Below the pieces are notes generated by a model. That model saw only the letters and a program-made list of their open reading frames with translations, made no database searches and was not told where the DNA came from. Shown piece after piece: positions 22,582 to 32,835 of a DNA stretch of 64,000 nucleotides (the first letter of the stretch is position 1; the number at the start of each line of letters is the position of its first letter). The translations under genes and the position numbers were made by a program. This DNA is from Bos javanicus (taxonomy: Eukaryota; Chordata; Mammalia; Artiodactyla; Bovidae), in assembly GCF_032452875.1 (NCBI RefSeq), contig NC_083871.1, positions 9,585,692 to 9,649,691 of the forward strand, given 5' to 3'.

Positions 22582-23238
22582 TTAGAAAATTATGTGAAAA
22601 TACATTTGGTTCATGTACAATATTTTGAAAATCTTTATTGAACCAGTTACTCTAGGGTATAAATTGATCTTCTCATCTCTACTCGCCTTAAGGCTCAAAT
22701 ATGATGTTGGGGTTGTAAGAGACAAAAGGAAATAAAATCTAGAGAGAACAGAGGCTTGACACAAAGGCTCCTTCCATTCAGCAAAAGAATAAGACCAGTA
22801 AGAGTGCTTTGGGGTGGAGGTGGGGGAAGGCACAGAGGGAGAGAGAGACAGGAGAGGCAAGCGGAGGTGGAACACAGGAGACTGGTGCTGCTTCTCCAGT
22901 GTCTGACCTAGAGACTTGTGGAGAAGGGGTATTAGCGAAACCAGGCAGCTCGGGGGACATCGAAAGTAGAGTTCTGCATGCTGTGCCTCCCATTTGGTTG
23001 CCTGGGAGATATACACTGGGCAGGGTGTCCTACACCAACATGGGGTGGGCCCAGCAGCATAAAGAGAGTGGACAAGTCTGGCCAGGGAAAGCATCATCTC
23101 CCTAGCTTTCAAGTGGACAACCCAGAAGATTCCATATGCTCCCACAAAGGAAGCAATGGAAAGGATGGTAAAGGTATGCATTGAGATCCAAAGCAGCCTG
23201 CCATGAGGCCCACCATGGTAAGAGGAAGGGGACCCCAC
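22582..23238 (-). CDS. Unrecognised 218-codon ORF, possibly spurious
   Basis: This is the longest open frame not explained by a transposon. The predicted protein has one clear hydrophobic segment near residues 22-42 (ILSIASFVGAYGIFWVV) and then a Ser/Pro/Leu-rich part without a domain I know. It stops at 22582 in AT-rich DNA. On the pre-insertion sequence the region upstream on the minus strand is interrupted at 23282 by a BovB. No promoter, splice sites or poly(A) signal support it. It could be a chance frame, part of a decayed gene or a terminal exon. Confidence 0.2.
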   Translation of the reverse strand: MGSPSSYHGGPHGRLLWISMHTFTILSIASFVGAYGIFWVVHLKAREMMLSLARLVHSLYAAGPTPCWCRTPCPVYISQATKWEAQHAELYFRCPPSCLVSLIPLLHKSLGQTLEKQHQSPVFHLRLPLLSLSPSVPSPTSTPKHSYWSYSFAEWKEPLCQASVLSRFYFLLSLTTPTSYLSLKASRDEKINLYPRVTGSIKIFKILYMNQMYFHIIF

Positions 23239-23281
23239 AGAGAATTTGCAGAATTTCAGGCTCAGGAATCAGATGGAGGAT

Positions 23282-23294
23282 ATGGCAGATCCTC
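23282..23294. repeat. Left 13-bp TSD of BovB
   Basis: ATGGCAGATCCTC stands here and is repeated exactly at 25554-25566. The pair delimits the BovB insertion between them and allows the empty site to be inferred. Confidence 0.92.
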
Positions 23295-25553
23295 TTCATA
23301 CTGTTCATAGGGTTCTCAAGGCAAGAATGCTGAAGTAGTTTGCCATTCCGTTCTCCAGTGGACCACATTTTGTCAGAACTTTCCACCACGATCCCTCCAT
23401 CTTGGGTGGCCCTACACGTCATGGCTCATAGTTTCATTGAGTTAGACAAGGCTGTAAATCGAAGAAAGCAGGGAAAACCACTAGGCCATTCAGATATGAT
23501 CTAAATCAAATCCCTTATGATTACACAGTGGAAGTGACAAATAGATTCAAGGCATTAGTTAGATCTGATAGAATGCCTGAAGAACTATGGACAGAGGTTT
23601 GTAACACTGTACAGAAGGTAGTGATCAAAACTATACCCAAAGGAAAAAAAATGCAAAAAGACAAAATGGTTGTCTGAGGAGACCTCACAAATAGCTGAGG
23701 AAAGAAGAGAAGCAAAAGGCAAAGGAGAAAAGGAAAGATATACCCATCTGAATGCAGAGTTCCAAAGAATAGCAAAGAGAGATAAGAAAGCCTTCCTCAG
23801 TGATCAATGCAAAGAAACAGAGGAAAACAATAGAATGGGAAAGACTAGAGATCTCTTCAAGAAAATCAGAGATACCAAGGGAACATTTCATGCAAAGATG
23901 GGCACAATAAAGGACAAAAATGTTATGGACCTAACAGAAGCAGAAGATATTAAGAAGAGGTAGCATGAATACACAGAAAAACTATACAAAGATCTTTATG
24001 ACCAGATAACCACGATGGTGTGATCACTCACCTAGAGCCAGATACCTGGAGTGCAAAGTCAAGTGGGCCTTAGGAAGCATCACTACGAACAAAGATAGTG
24101 GAAGTGATGGAATTCCAGTTGACCTATTTCAAATCCTAAAAGATGATGCTGTGAAAGTGTTGCACTCAATATGCTAGCAAATGTGGAAAACTCAGCAGTA
24201 GCCACAGGACTGGGAAAGGTCAGCTTTCATTCTAATTCCGAAGACGGGCAATGCCAAAGAATGTTCAAACTGTTGCACAGTTGCACTCATTTCACATGCT
24301 AACAAGGTAATGCTCAAAATCCTTCAAGTTAGGCTTCAACAGTATGTGAACCAGGAACTTTCAGATGTACAAATTGGATTTAGAAAAGGCAGAGTAACCA
24401 GAGATCAAATTGCCAATATCATTGGATCACAGAAAAAGCAAGAGAATTCCAGAAAAACACCTACTTCTGCTTCATTGACTATGCTAAATCATTTGACTGT
24501 GTGGATTACAACAAATTGTGGAAAATTCTGAAAGAGATGGGACCACTTGACCTGCCTCCTGAGAAACCTGTATGCAGGTCAAAAAGCAACAGAACCAGAC
24601 ATGGAACAACAGACTGGTTCCAAATTGGGAAAGGAATATGTGAAGACTGTATATTGTCACTCTGCTTATTTAACTTCTATGCAGAGTACATCATGTGAAA
24701 TGCCAGGCTGGATGAAGCATAAGCTGGAATCAAGTTTGCCGGAAGAAATATCAATAATCTCAGATATGCAGATGACACCACCCTGATGGCAGAAAGTGAA
24801 GAGGAACTAAAGAGCCTCTTGATGAAAGTGAAAGAGGAGAGTGAAAAAGCTGGCTTAAAACTCAACATTCAAAAAACTAAGATCATGGCATCCAGTCCCA
24901 TCACTTCATGGCAAATAGATGGGGAAATTATGGAAACAGTAGCAGACTTTATTTTGGGGCGGGGGCTCCAAAATCACCTGAGATGGTGACTGTAGCCATG
25001 AAATTAAAAGACGCTTTGCTCCTTGGAAGAAAAGTTATAACCAACCTAGAGAGCATATTGAAAAGCAGAGACATTACTTTGCCAACAAAGGTTTTTAATG
25101 TATGGTCAAGGCTATGGTTTTCCCAGGAGTCATGTATGGATGTGAGAACTGGACCATAAAGAAAGCTGAGCACTGAAGAATTGATGCTTTTGAACTGTGG
25201 TTGGAGAAGACTCTTGAGAGTCCCCTGGACTGCAAGGAGATCAAACAAGTCAATCATAAAGGAAATCAGTCCTGAATATTCACTGGGAGGACTGATGCTA
25301 AAGCTGAAGCTCCGACACTTTGGCAACCTGATGGGACGAACTGACTCATTGGAAAAGACCCTGATGCTGGGAAAGGCTGAAGGCAAGGGGAGAAAGGTAC
25401 AACAGAGGATAAGATGGTTGGATGGCATCATTGACTCAATGGGACATGAGTTTGAGCAAACTCTGGGAGCTGGTAAAGGACAGCGAAGCCTGGCATGCAG
25501 TAATCCATGTGGTTGCAAAGAGTCAGACACAACTTAGCAACTAAACAACAACA
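23295..25553 (+). mobile_element. BovB LINE, internally deleted, with TSD
   Basis: Plus-strand BovB flanked by a 13-bp perfect TSD. 23295-23453 matches the 5' leader. The sequence then jumps to a point late in or after the endonuclease domain (GGGAAAACCACTAGGCCATT at 23470), so most of the endonuclease is missing. The RT region follows, with YADD encoded at 24765-24776, and the 3' end finishes in AACAACAACAA instead of the usual ACTGA tail. Many stops and shifts are present (frames 23670-23963, 24310-24531, 24786-24989, 25181-25537). No complete protein can be made. Confidence 0.93.
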
Positions 25554-25566
25554 ATGGCAGATCCTC

Positions 25567-26220
25567 AACAAGGTCTCCATGAAGAACCTAGATGGGATTA
25601 AGGAAGCAGAACGGGGCCACTTGGCCCTCCCAAGATGGGAAATAAGAAGAAAGGAGCAAGTGTGTGTTCATAAGCCACAGATTTTATGGTGGACACCGGA
25701 AGGACACTTACGTTATTCATATCTGAGATGGTATGAGTTTAACTTCATAAGCACTCAACATATAGTTATTCAATATTTGGTAGCATACAGTTTATGGTCT
25801 TAAAGGTAGGATAAAAGTCCTCGCTGATTCAAAAGTTGCAAGGCTCCCATCTACTGGTAATTTGCTTAAATTTCAGGCACATGATTCTTGAAATTGTTGA
25901 CAATTTAAGAAGAGCCAAATATAATACACAGTGACAAAGAACATCACAATTTCTCAAAATTGCTCAAAATTCTTGTTGATGTTCAAATGTCAATTGAGAA
26001 TTTCTAGAGAAGGGTATAGAAATATGAAACAAAGATTTCATTTCCAAGTTGTTTTCAGTATTATAAAAGTTCCTTCATCTTGGAGATCATTGTTAGAGAA
26101 AATATATACATAGGGGTTGGAAAGGTAATAAAAACCTTTTGAGAGGAAAAGCTGTAAGGACTGATTACCCTCCAAGAATTTTAATAGAAAAAGATAAAAA
26201 ACAATCATGTAGTCCTACTA
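25567..26220. other. Unassigned flank
   Basis: Resumes the sequence interrupted at 23294. I see no repeat or gene; the frame 25507-25803 mixes a BovB end with flank and is not meaningful. Confidence 0.35.
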
Positions 26221-26224
26221 ATAA

Positions 26225-27500
26225 CTGTCTAACAGAAATATAATAAGCCACATATGTATTTTAAATTTTCTAGTGGTCACATTTTAAAAATGGTTGACTA
26301 TGGGGAGAGCGTGACTCGGCCAAGCACTTGGACTTGGCTCCTTCATTTCCAACATGGAAGAAACTTACATGGATACCCTGGACCCTGAAAGGCTATTACA
26401 ATGTCCCTATGATTTAAAAAAAATCAGATATGTGCCTGCAGATTTCCTTATCATCTTATCAAGTACAAAAAGAATAATCCTGACTATTTAAAAACTCTGG
26501 CTATCTGCCCCTTCAGTGCCTACCTTCAGGCTCCTCTGGCTGAAAGCAGGCATATGTCAAGCTGTGATGACAAAAGCTGTATTGAGCAGGATGTAGTCAT
26601 CCAGGAACCTTGGACAAGAGACTCTGACCGAGCGCACAAAACAGGTGCCCTCCTCAACGATGAACACGGGGATAAAGATTTGTAGGAACAGACCAGCACC
26701 CCATTTGTCTGGAGGCACGGCCAACTACTGTGGTAACCATAGCCCTGCCAGCCAAGCAACATCGTTATGGAGCCCGAGTGATGTGGCTTCAGGCCTGCAA
26801 GTTCCCAAGCCTCTGCCATGGAAAAACAATGGAAATGCATAGTAACTGAATATCTATCTCATCAAATGAGAGGCCCTTGCTTCTTCCTGCTACAGCGGGT
26901 TCTTCATTTTTTCCCTCCTAATCTAATTATAGAAAGATAAATTATCTGTGACTTTCAAAGTGACAAGTACCTTTTTTTTCTCCCCCTCTATGAGTGCTGA
27001 CTCATTTGAGGCAAGAAAGAGCCCTCATGCTCAGAAGAACTGTTTCAAATCAACCATCATTACAGATAACTTGAAAAATAAATTAAAAATAAGAAGCAAA
27101 AAGAAATGAGTAAAGATAGTCTCAATAGTAATACTTTGTCTAATGTAAGGTATCTAAAATATTTCTCATTTCAGATATAATCAGTATAAAAATTATTAAT
27201 GAGATATTTTATAGGCTTTTTTCATACTAAGTCTTCAAAATCCATTATACATTCTACACTTAGAGTATATCTCAACATAGATGCTAAATATTCAGTGGTT
27301 AAAGTAAAATCCAGTCCTACCAAAATAATAAATTTGTGTTTAACAGAAAAATGTTACCCTACTACCTTCTATTTTAAATGTAAAATACATAAAATTTTTA
27401 AATACTTAAAATTTTTTTTTTGTCACGTTAGCCATATTTCAAGTGCTCAACTTGAATGGCTAGTAAATACCTTGTTATACAGCAAATATCCAGGTTGATA
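26225..27500 (+). repeat. Old MER-type repeat split by a retrocopy
   Basis: 26225-26294 (AATAAGCCACATATG, then CTAGTGGTCACAT) and 27101-27490 (GCCATATTTCAAGTGCTCAA, then GAATGGCTAGTAAATACC) appear to be the two parts of one old element with partly palindromic ends, probably a non-autonomous DNA transposon. The GTSF1 retrocopy lies between them. Family name uncertain. Confidence 0.45.
26303..27108 (+). pseudogene. GTSF1: Processed pseudogene of GTSF1
   Basis: The plus strand from ATG 26354 reads MEETYMDTLDPERLLQCPYD, the N-terminus of gametocyte-specific factor 1, a CHHC zinc-finger protein of the piRNA pathway. The match continues through FPYHLIK (after an apparent 5-base insertion near 26430 that breaks the frame), SSCDD..SCIEQD-like text near 26560-26590, and a C-terminal PWKNNGNA followed by a stop near 26840. 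The last cysteine of the first finger appears as Tyr (KY at about 26460). About 50 bp of probable 5' UTR, a 3' UTR, AATAAA at 27077-27082 and an A-rich end at about 27083-27105 are present without introns, so it is a retrocopy and dead. No clear TSD. Confidence 0.85.
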
Positions 27501-27930
27501 ATTAGCACAGGTACAAAACTGATGTACACTGAATGAATGCCTGAATAACTTGTCTGAGTTCCACAGTTTACTAGCTGCTACTTTCATATTTTTACACTGA
27601 ACAATTATCTGGGGCCAATTGGATATGAGAGGAAAGAGAGAAAGGAGCCAAAGAGTTTGGGAGGAAGCCATAAGGAGAATTAGAGTGCCATGGACACAAT
27701 CAGAAATACTGAGAAGGAAGACTTGGTTCAAAAGGGAAAATAATCAATATTGCAGTTCTGAACGTTCCCTGCTGTGAGGAATACAGCTCCTAACAAAGCT
27801 CCCAGTGATCATCAGTAGCACCAACAGAATCTACTATCACAACTGCTCATACCTCTCGGTCCACACTGTCCAATGGCTACACATAATCCTGTCCTATCTG
27901 GTCTGAAACCGAAGTCAAACTCCAGCTGTA
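27501..27930. other. Unassigned sequence before the ERV
   Basis: No gene recognised. The 5' breakpoint of the endogenous retrovirus is somewhere near 27930, and I cannot see a TSD or 5' LTR. Confidence 0.35.
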
Positions 27931-27939
27931 CTGTGCTTG

Positions 27940-28228
27940 GCATCAAACATTAAAAATCCAAATTCAAAAACTAAAAGAAGGGGAGTTTAAGTATAGCTCT
28001 CCCCATCAAATCTTGCAACATGCTCTTTTGGTAATAAATATTCTAAATACTGATCCAGCCGGAACTACTGCAATGCTTCGTCATTGGTGCCTGGAGCAAT
28101 TAGATGCAAAGCCATTAGTCAAATGGAAGGACCTCCTCTCAGGACAATGGAAGGGTCCTGACCCATTATTAACTAGCGGTCAAGGATGTGCTTGTATTTT
28201 TCCACAGGATGCAGATTCTCCAATTTAG
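27940..28228 (+). pseudogene. Retroviral pol remnant, integrase C-terminal domain
   Basis: The frame 28013-28228 (71 codons) has the SH3-like DNA-binding C-terminal domain of a betaretroviral integrase, marked by the VKWKDLLSGQWKGPDP signature. The preceding bases 27940-28012 carry the end of the catalytic core in a related frame. The frame ends in TAG where a Trp codon is expected. The DDE catalytic residues are not in the window. Confidence 0.8.
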
Positions 28229-28235
28229 ATCCGGG

Positions 28236-29205
28236 ACAGGCTGATTCGCCATGTTGCAGTCCCCCAGACATCCGGTTCCCCCATTGCTTCGATCACAAAA
28301 GAGGAGCCCACCAGAAGGGGAGGCAAGATAAACATCGAAATCCCAGTGAGACTGACGGGGCTGCTGCAGCGCGAACTCCAACCAGAAAATAATTCTACTT
28401 ATTCTGTTTTGGCTTGTCTACCCTCTCCTTATGTTTTTCTCTTTACCAACGATTCTGGAAAACTTAATGTACATGTGACTTTCACTGGTGGACCCAATAT
28501 AGTAACTTGTGAACAATGTATGCTCTCATCTTGTTTAAACCCTCAATATAATGTTTGCTTCTTTGTAGTGTTACAACGTCCACCTTATCTTATGATGTAA
28601 CCACTTATTGATATGATAATTTTGGTCTTTCTGTATTACAACAACCACAGGATTTAATGCGATCGCGACGGTTTGTGGGCTTGCTTATCCTGGGAATAGC
28701 AGCTTTAATAGCAGCAATTGCTTCTGTTACTGTGGCAGCAATATCATTGACTCAACAAGTGCATACTGCCGAATATGTTGATACCATGTCTAAAAATGTC
28801 TCTTTAACTCTAGCAACACAGGAAGCTATAGATAGAAAGTTGGAGATGAGGGTAGATGCCTTGGTGGAGGCAATAATCCATATTGGGACTGAGTTACAGG
28901 CTTTAAAAGTGAAAATGGCTCTGTCATGAAACGCTGATTACAGGTGGATATGCGTGACATCTTTAAAGGTAAATGAGACAGATTATGAATGGGAAAATAT
29001 CAAAAATCATATCTCAGGTGTTTGGAACAGCTGACATTGGCCTGGACTTAGGGAAACTTCATAATCAAATACAGACCCTGGAACACTCTCAACTGGATTT
29101 TACCACTGCTGGAGCAGCTAATGACTTTTTTCACACCTTCTCTAACTTCATTTCAGGAAAAAACATTCTGTCTAATCTGTTGGTGCTTTCATTTTGCTTC
29201 TCATA
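28236..29205 (+). pseudogene. Retroviral env remnant, SU mostly missing, TM partial
   Basis: The env gene should fuse viral and cell membranes. Here 28236-28600 holds part of the surface subunit in broken frames, and then the sequence passes quickly to the transmembrane subunit. The 90-codon frame 28657-28929 starts with a basic cleavage-like patch, a hydrophobic fusion-peptide-like segment (residues about 8-33) and heptad repeats, and stops with TGA at 28927-28929. A hydrophobic anchor-like segment follows in another frame at about 29155-29205. Most of SU is deleted and stops separate the rest; it is not functional. Confidence 0.75.
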
Positions 29206-29288
29206 ATCATTCTTCCTTATGTTGTCAGGATTCTTTGGCAGAATATTCAGAAGCTCGCAACTGAGCTGCAGTTGGCTGTTTTAAGAAA

Positions 29289-29303
29289 TAAAAAAGGGGG
29301 AGA
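29289..29303 (+). other. Polypurine tract of the ERV
   Basis: An uninterrupted run of six A, five G and AGA directly precedes the 3' LTR. This is the usual primer site for plus-strand DNA synthesis in retroviruses and marks the LTR boundary. Confidence 0.8.
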
Positions 29304-30139
29304 TCCCAGGAGCTGGCATGAGAAGCTCCACCCATGGCAAAGGTCATGAGGAAGGAGGCTCAGCATACGCAAAGGCGGGATCGAGCCTCAGGAGTCCCCC
29401 TGGAAATTCTTGAGCATCTACCCCCAAAACCAGAGTCTGCCTACTTTCTGCTTTGTGCTCTCACCTACACCTCTGACTTTACGGGGGGCTGTCCCCTACT
29501 ACCTCTCTCTGAAAAAAAGAGTTAACTTACAGCTCCAGTTAATAAAGTTCCTGGGTGTGACAGTGTTTCAACCTACAAACTCCTTTGGAAGTCCTCTAGC
29601 CTGCCTGAATAGGTTTTTCCGGCCACATGTGATTGTTCAGAGCCTCCCAACTGTGAGAGGCATGAGATGTTCTAAACTGTCTAAATATAGATTCCTTTGA
29701 GCAGTTAAAAGATTGATTAGAAATTGTATTGGTGAAGGGTTTTTCACTTGTTGGGCCAATGTTTGCTGCTAAGCTTCCATATCCCTTATCTGCTGTGTCC
29801 CTGGCAGTGTATTGATTAATATAACTGGTGTAAGTAGTAGCTTTAATGTTTGTAACCTGGGACCCTTGAGTTAATTCTTTTTCTCGTTGTAGCCCACCAC
29901 ACCTTTGCCCTATAGGAATGCAACTTTATCCAATGCTTTTGGAGGGTGGCACCTGACTCATCACCTTTAAAGAAAAATAAGTTTTCTGAAGAAAGGGTCT
30001 TAAAATGTTAACAGGCCTCCGGGCCAGAAGATGATGCAAATCACCTAAACTTTTGCATATGATAAGTTTGCAGGAAGAAAGCCTGGCTTACTGCATGACT
30101 CTACCCCTTCCCCCATTATCCTCGATGCATAACTTAAGG

Positions 30140-30164
30140 TATAAAAACTACTTTGGAAAATAAA
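30140..30164 (+). promoter_or_regulatory. LTR TATA box and poly(A) signal
   Basis: TATAAAA (30140-30146) is followed after 12 bases by AATAAA (30159-30164). In a 3' LTR the poly(A) signal would end the viral transcript, while in a solo or 5' position the TATA box would start it. The very close spacing is like that of viruses with a tiny R. Confidence 0.65.
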
Positions 30165-30232
30165 GTGTGGGCCCTGTTCACCAAAACTTGGTCTCCCTAT
30201 GTCGTTCTTTCTCTCACCTTCTGGCTGAATTA

Positions 30233-30324
30233 TTCAGCCTCTTTTCTCCACTGAATTTCCTCACTGAGTTATCCTTATTTCAGCCTCTTTTCTCCACTGA
30301 ATTTCCTCACTGAGCTATTCTTAT
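30233..30324 (+). repeat. 46-bp tandem duplication in the LTR
   Basis: The unit starting TTCAGCCTCTTTTCTCCACT occupies 30233-30278 and again 30279-30324, with two differences near its end. It lies downstream of the TATA box, in the U5-like part of the LTR. Confidence 0.88.
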
Positions 30325-30437
30325 TTAACCACTCTTTATATCCTTAATTAATGTTTAATTATGCAATTGTTTCCTGATCCTCGCCGACGCCATCCCCGCT
30401 TCGAATTCCCTGGATCCACCGGGGCTGGACCCCGGCA

Positions 30438-30645
30438 GTTAGTCTGATCCATGATTCTCAGGATGTTCGTCTGAATTTCACACCTACGTCTTTTCTCATA
30501 GATATTCTGAACCCTAAATGTCAACTGCTGCCTATTCTGCTCTTCCTAGTGCTTTCCTGCCATCCTCAACACAACCTTTTGCTTCTGACCTTCTTCTAGT
30601 CTATGCCCCTGAATTTTGTTACGCCCAGCCCTATCCATCTCTCTC
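30438..30645. other. Flank between LTR and SINE
   Basis: About 200 bp with a CT run ending at 30650; nothing gene-like. Confidence 0.4.
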
Positions 30646-30756
30646 TCTCTTTTTTTTTTTTTCCAGCCAAGCAACGTGGCATATAGGATGCAGGATCTTA
30701 GTCCCCCAAGCATGAATCAAACCCATGCCCCCTGCAGTGGAAGCAGGGAGCATCAA
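30646..30756 (-). mobile_element. CHR-type tRNA-Glu SINE
   Basis: Antisense copy: a T-run at about 30650-30662, then GGATGCAGGATCTTAGTCCC, then AAACCCATGCCCCCTGCAGTGGAAGC. This order is that of cetartiodactyl CHR SINEs, older than Bov-tA. Truncated and diverged. Confidence 0.75.
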
Positions 30757-30966
30757 TTCGCTTTTTAATTTTTAACATTATAGAACAAAACTGAAGTCTA
30801 TTAATATTCTATGCTTACATTTCTTAGAGACAAACAGAAATAAAATTCATGAACCAAAAACTGAAAACAAAAAAAAAAAAACAAGAAGAGTTTATAAATA
30901 CTAAATATGGATCTGAGCATTAACAGCTGAACAGAGAATGTAATTTTCAAGTGATAACAAGTCCAA

Positions 30967-31005
30967 GTCACAGGCATGACTTGGACTTCAAGTCATGTCT
31001 GTGAC
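30967..31005. repeat. 17-bp inverted repeat, one mismatch
   Basis: GTCACAGGCATGACTTG (30967-30983), a 5-nt spacer and CAAGTCATGTCTGTGAC (30989-31005) form a stem with one G-T position. No known RNA family recognised. Confidence 0.7.
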
Positions 31006-31039
31006 ACCAGTTCACCTGGGTACCTCTGTATCTGTGGTA

Positions 31040-31580
31040 GGCATCCTCTCAGATGACCCCCAATGATCCTCACCTCCCAATGTCTATGTCCTGTTGGGCA
31101 TTAGCCCAACAGAAGACAGCAAAAGTGATGGACTATAACTTCTTCTGATAACGTTCCTCTTGGATTCTCTTTCTCACTTTCTCAATCACTTATTCTGAAC
31201 AAAGCCAAATGCAGTGTCGCAATCTGCCCTACAGAGAGGTCCACATGGCAAAGAACTAGGGACATCTCAGACGAACAATCCATGAGGAATTTTGGAAGGA
31301 GTGAATTTGGAAGCAGAACCCCCTCCAATCAAGCCTTCAGGTGAGACTTGTGCTCTGGTCAACATTTTGACTACAGCCTTGTGAGATACCTTGGAGTTTT
31401 CCAGGTGGCTCAGTGGTAAAGAATCCACCTGGCAATGCAGGAGCTGCAGAAGACACAGGTTCGAACCTCGAGGCAAAGACAACTAGCTAAGTTGCATCCA
31501 GATCTCTAACCTACAGAAACTGTATTTTTAAACTAAGTTTTGGAGTAATTTGTTACATAGCAAGAGATAACTAATACAGC
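31040..31580 (+). repeat. MLT1/MER-like old LTR relic
   Basis: The pattern GTAGGCATCCTC, then CCCAATGTCTATGTCCT, and at the right end ATCTCTAACCTACAGAAACTG, then TTTGTTACATAGCAAGAGATAACTAATAC is like that of old mammalian MaLR-type LTRs. A SINE piece interrupts it near 31391. Diverged; name uncertain. Confidence 0.45.
31391..31470 (+). mobile_element. Bov-tA SINE fragment
   Basis: Only the tRNA-like head is present (AGGTGGCTCAGTGGTAAAGA ... GGTTCGAAC). It is 3'-truncated and lies within an older LTR relic. Confidence 0.7.
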
Positions 31581-32690
31581 CTGGAACCCTAGTTTTCTTA
31601 TAAAAAATTCATGCAATCTATCCTATCTACAATGAATTGAATTTTGGACATTTCAAGTGATCACAAGATATTCAAACCAGAATGTGTACAAGATATTTGG
31701 TAAAACAGACCTGGAGCCTAAGGAACGGTTAGCATCAAGGTTAAAAAAGGAAGTCATGACAATGTGTTGACTGTCTTTGAAGACTTTGAAGGTAAATATG
31801 AAGCATTTGTCAAATGGATGAGGGGAATAATTCTTTTCTTCCCTTGTGAGTCTCACTTGGCAGAGAGAAGGGAGCTCATGAGAAACATTTGGGGAAATTT
31901 ACCAACATATACACAGCCTCACCTTTCCCCTTTAAACCAGACTTAAATCAGAATCTCCAGGAAGAAAATCCAGTTATGTAAATTTTTCTAGGTTCCAAGA
32001 GAGTAGAATTTAGAAACACATTAATCTCTTATATAGAATTCCATACGGGCCAGATCTGTTACAGGTTCAATATAACCAAATTTTCCAGAAGGCCTTCATT
32101 ATAACACAAGCATTTCTTTAACAAGCTAGCATCATAGCACAGAACTGTACCACAGTTGATAGCATAAGTCACCTTCTTTTGTACTAAAAGTATCCTCTAA
32201 AAATGAATTTCAATGATAAGTGACTTATGCACAGGAAGTTCTTTTAATACCTCACCTAGCCTCTCACTGAGGCAATGAGAAATCTGAAGTTTCATTATGA
32301 TAGCCTTGAGGATCTGTAAATTATTTCTAGATGCCTAATAGAAATTATATTTTTACCAAGGATAAAAGCTACAGGCTAACTAAAATGTCGTGTCTTTAAT
32401 TAAACACAGATTAATCACTATACCTAATACTAGCATATTATTAATATTACTATTATCATATGTTAATCAGTATCAAGATGGACAGTTAATGACCCAATAA
32501 AAACTACCTACATCAGTATCCAATCTTGATTTTGTAACTAATCTTGAACCTAATACAAAATGACAGCCAAATTAAAGTGAATCACACTTAAGTATCTCTA
32601 GACACTTTTGAATTTTCTTACTAGCAGTTAGTATAGTAGAAAAACCAAGAGTATTAGAATCAGAGAGTATTAGAACCTGTGCCGTCCTAT
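31581..32690. other. AT-rich sequence, no gene recognised
   Basis: 1.1 kb without recognisable repeats or exons; only short chance frames occur on both strands. Confidence 0.4.
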
Positions 32691-32694
32691 CTGT

Positions 32695-32835
32695 AGAAAG
32701 GGAATTTCCAAACGTCAGTTTTTTCATCTGTTATGTGGGGATAATGCTAAAGAATGCTGGGAAATTAAATGAGAAAATGTGGCAGCCTGCTGCTTAGCAA
32801 ATAGCACAAAGCTTAGCACATACAAGTTCAACGGT
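32695..32835 (+). repeat. MIR SINE fragment
   Basis: Sense-orientation MIR core: CAGTTTTTTCATCTGTTATG, then GGGGATAATGCTAAAG, then GCACAAAGCTTAGCACATAC. Ancient and diverged. Confidence 0.6.

Larger units (their letters stand above)
27940..30437 (+). mobile_element. Endogenous betaretrovirus-like provirus, 3' part
   Basis: Order of parts: end of pol (integrase), a collapsed env, polypurine tract and 3' LTR. gag, protease, most of pol and the 5' LTR are absent. The integrase tail and the transmembrane subunit resemble class II (ERVK, MMTV-like) viruses. All frames are broken, so it is a fossil without coding capacity. Confidence 0.85.
29304..30437 (+). mobile_element. 3' LTR of the ERV
   Basis: About 1.13 kb from the polypurine tract to a terminal CA at 30436-30437 (GGGCTGGACCCCGGCA). 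The exact 5' edge is unclear: the first TG is at 29314. TATAAAA at 30140-30146 and AATAAA at 30159-30164 are close together, which implies a very short R region. A 46-bp unit is duplicated at 30233-30324. No second LTR is visible in the window. Confidence 0.8.

Noticed and set aside
22809..23105. 98-codon plus-strand ORF
   Set aside because: Lies opposite the 218-codon minus frame and is low-complexity (Gly, Glu, Arg) because of a purine-rich tract.
28236..29205. A possible domesticated env (syncytin-like) gene
   Set aside because: Most of the surface subunit is deleted and several stops and frame changes remain, so no fusion protein could be made.
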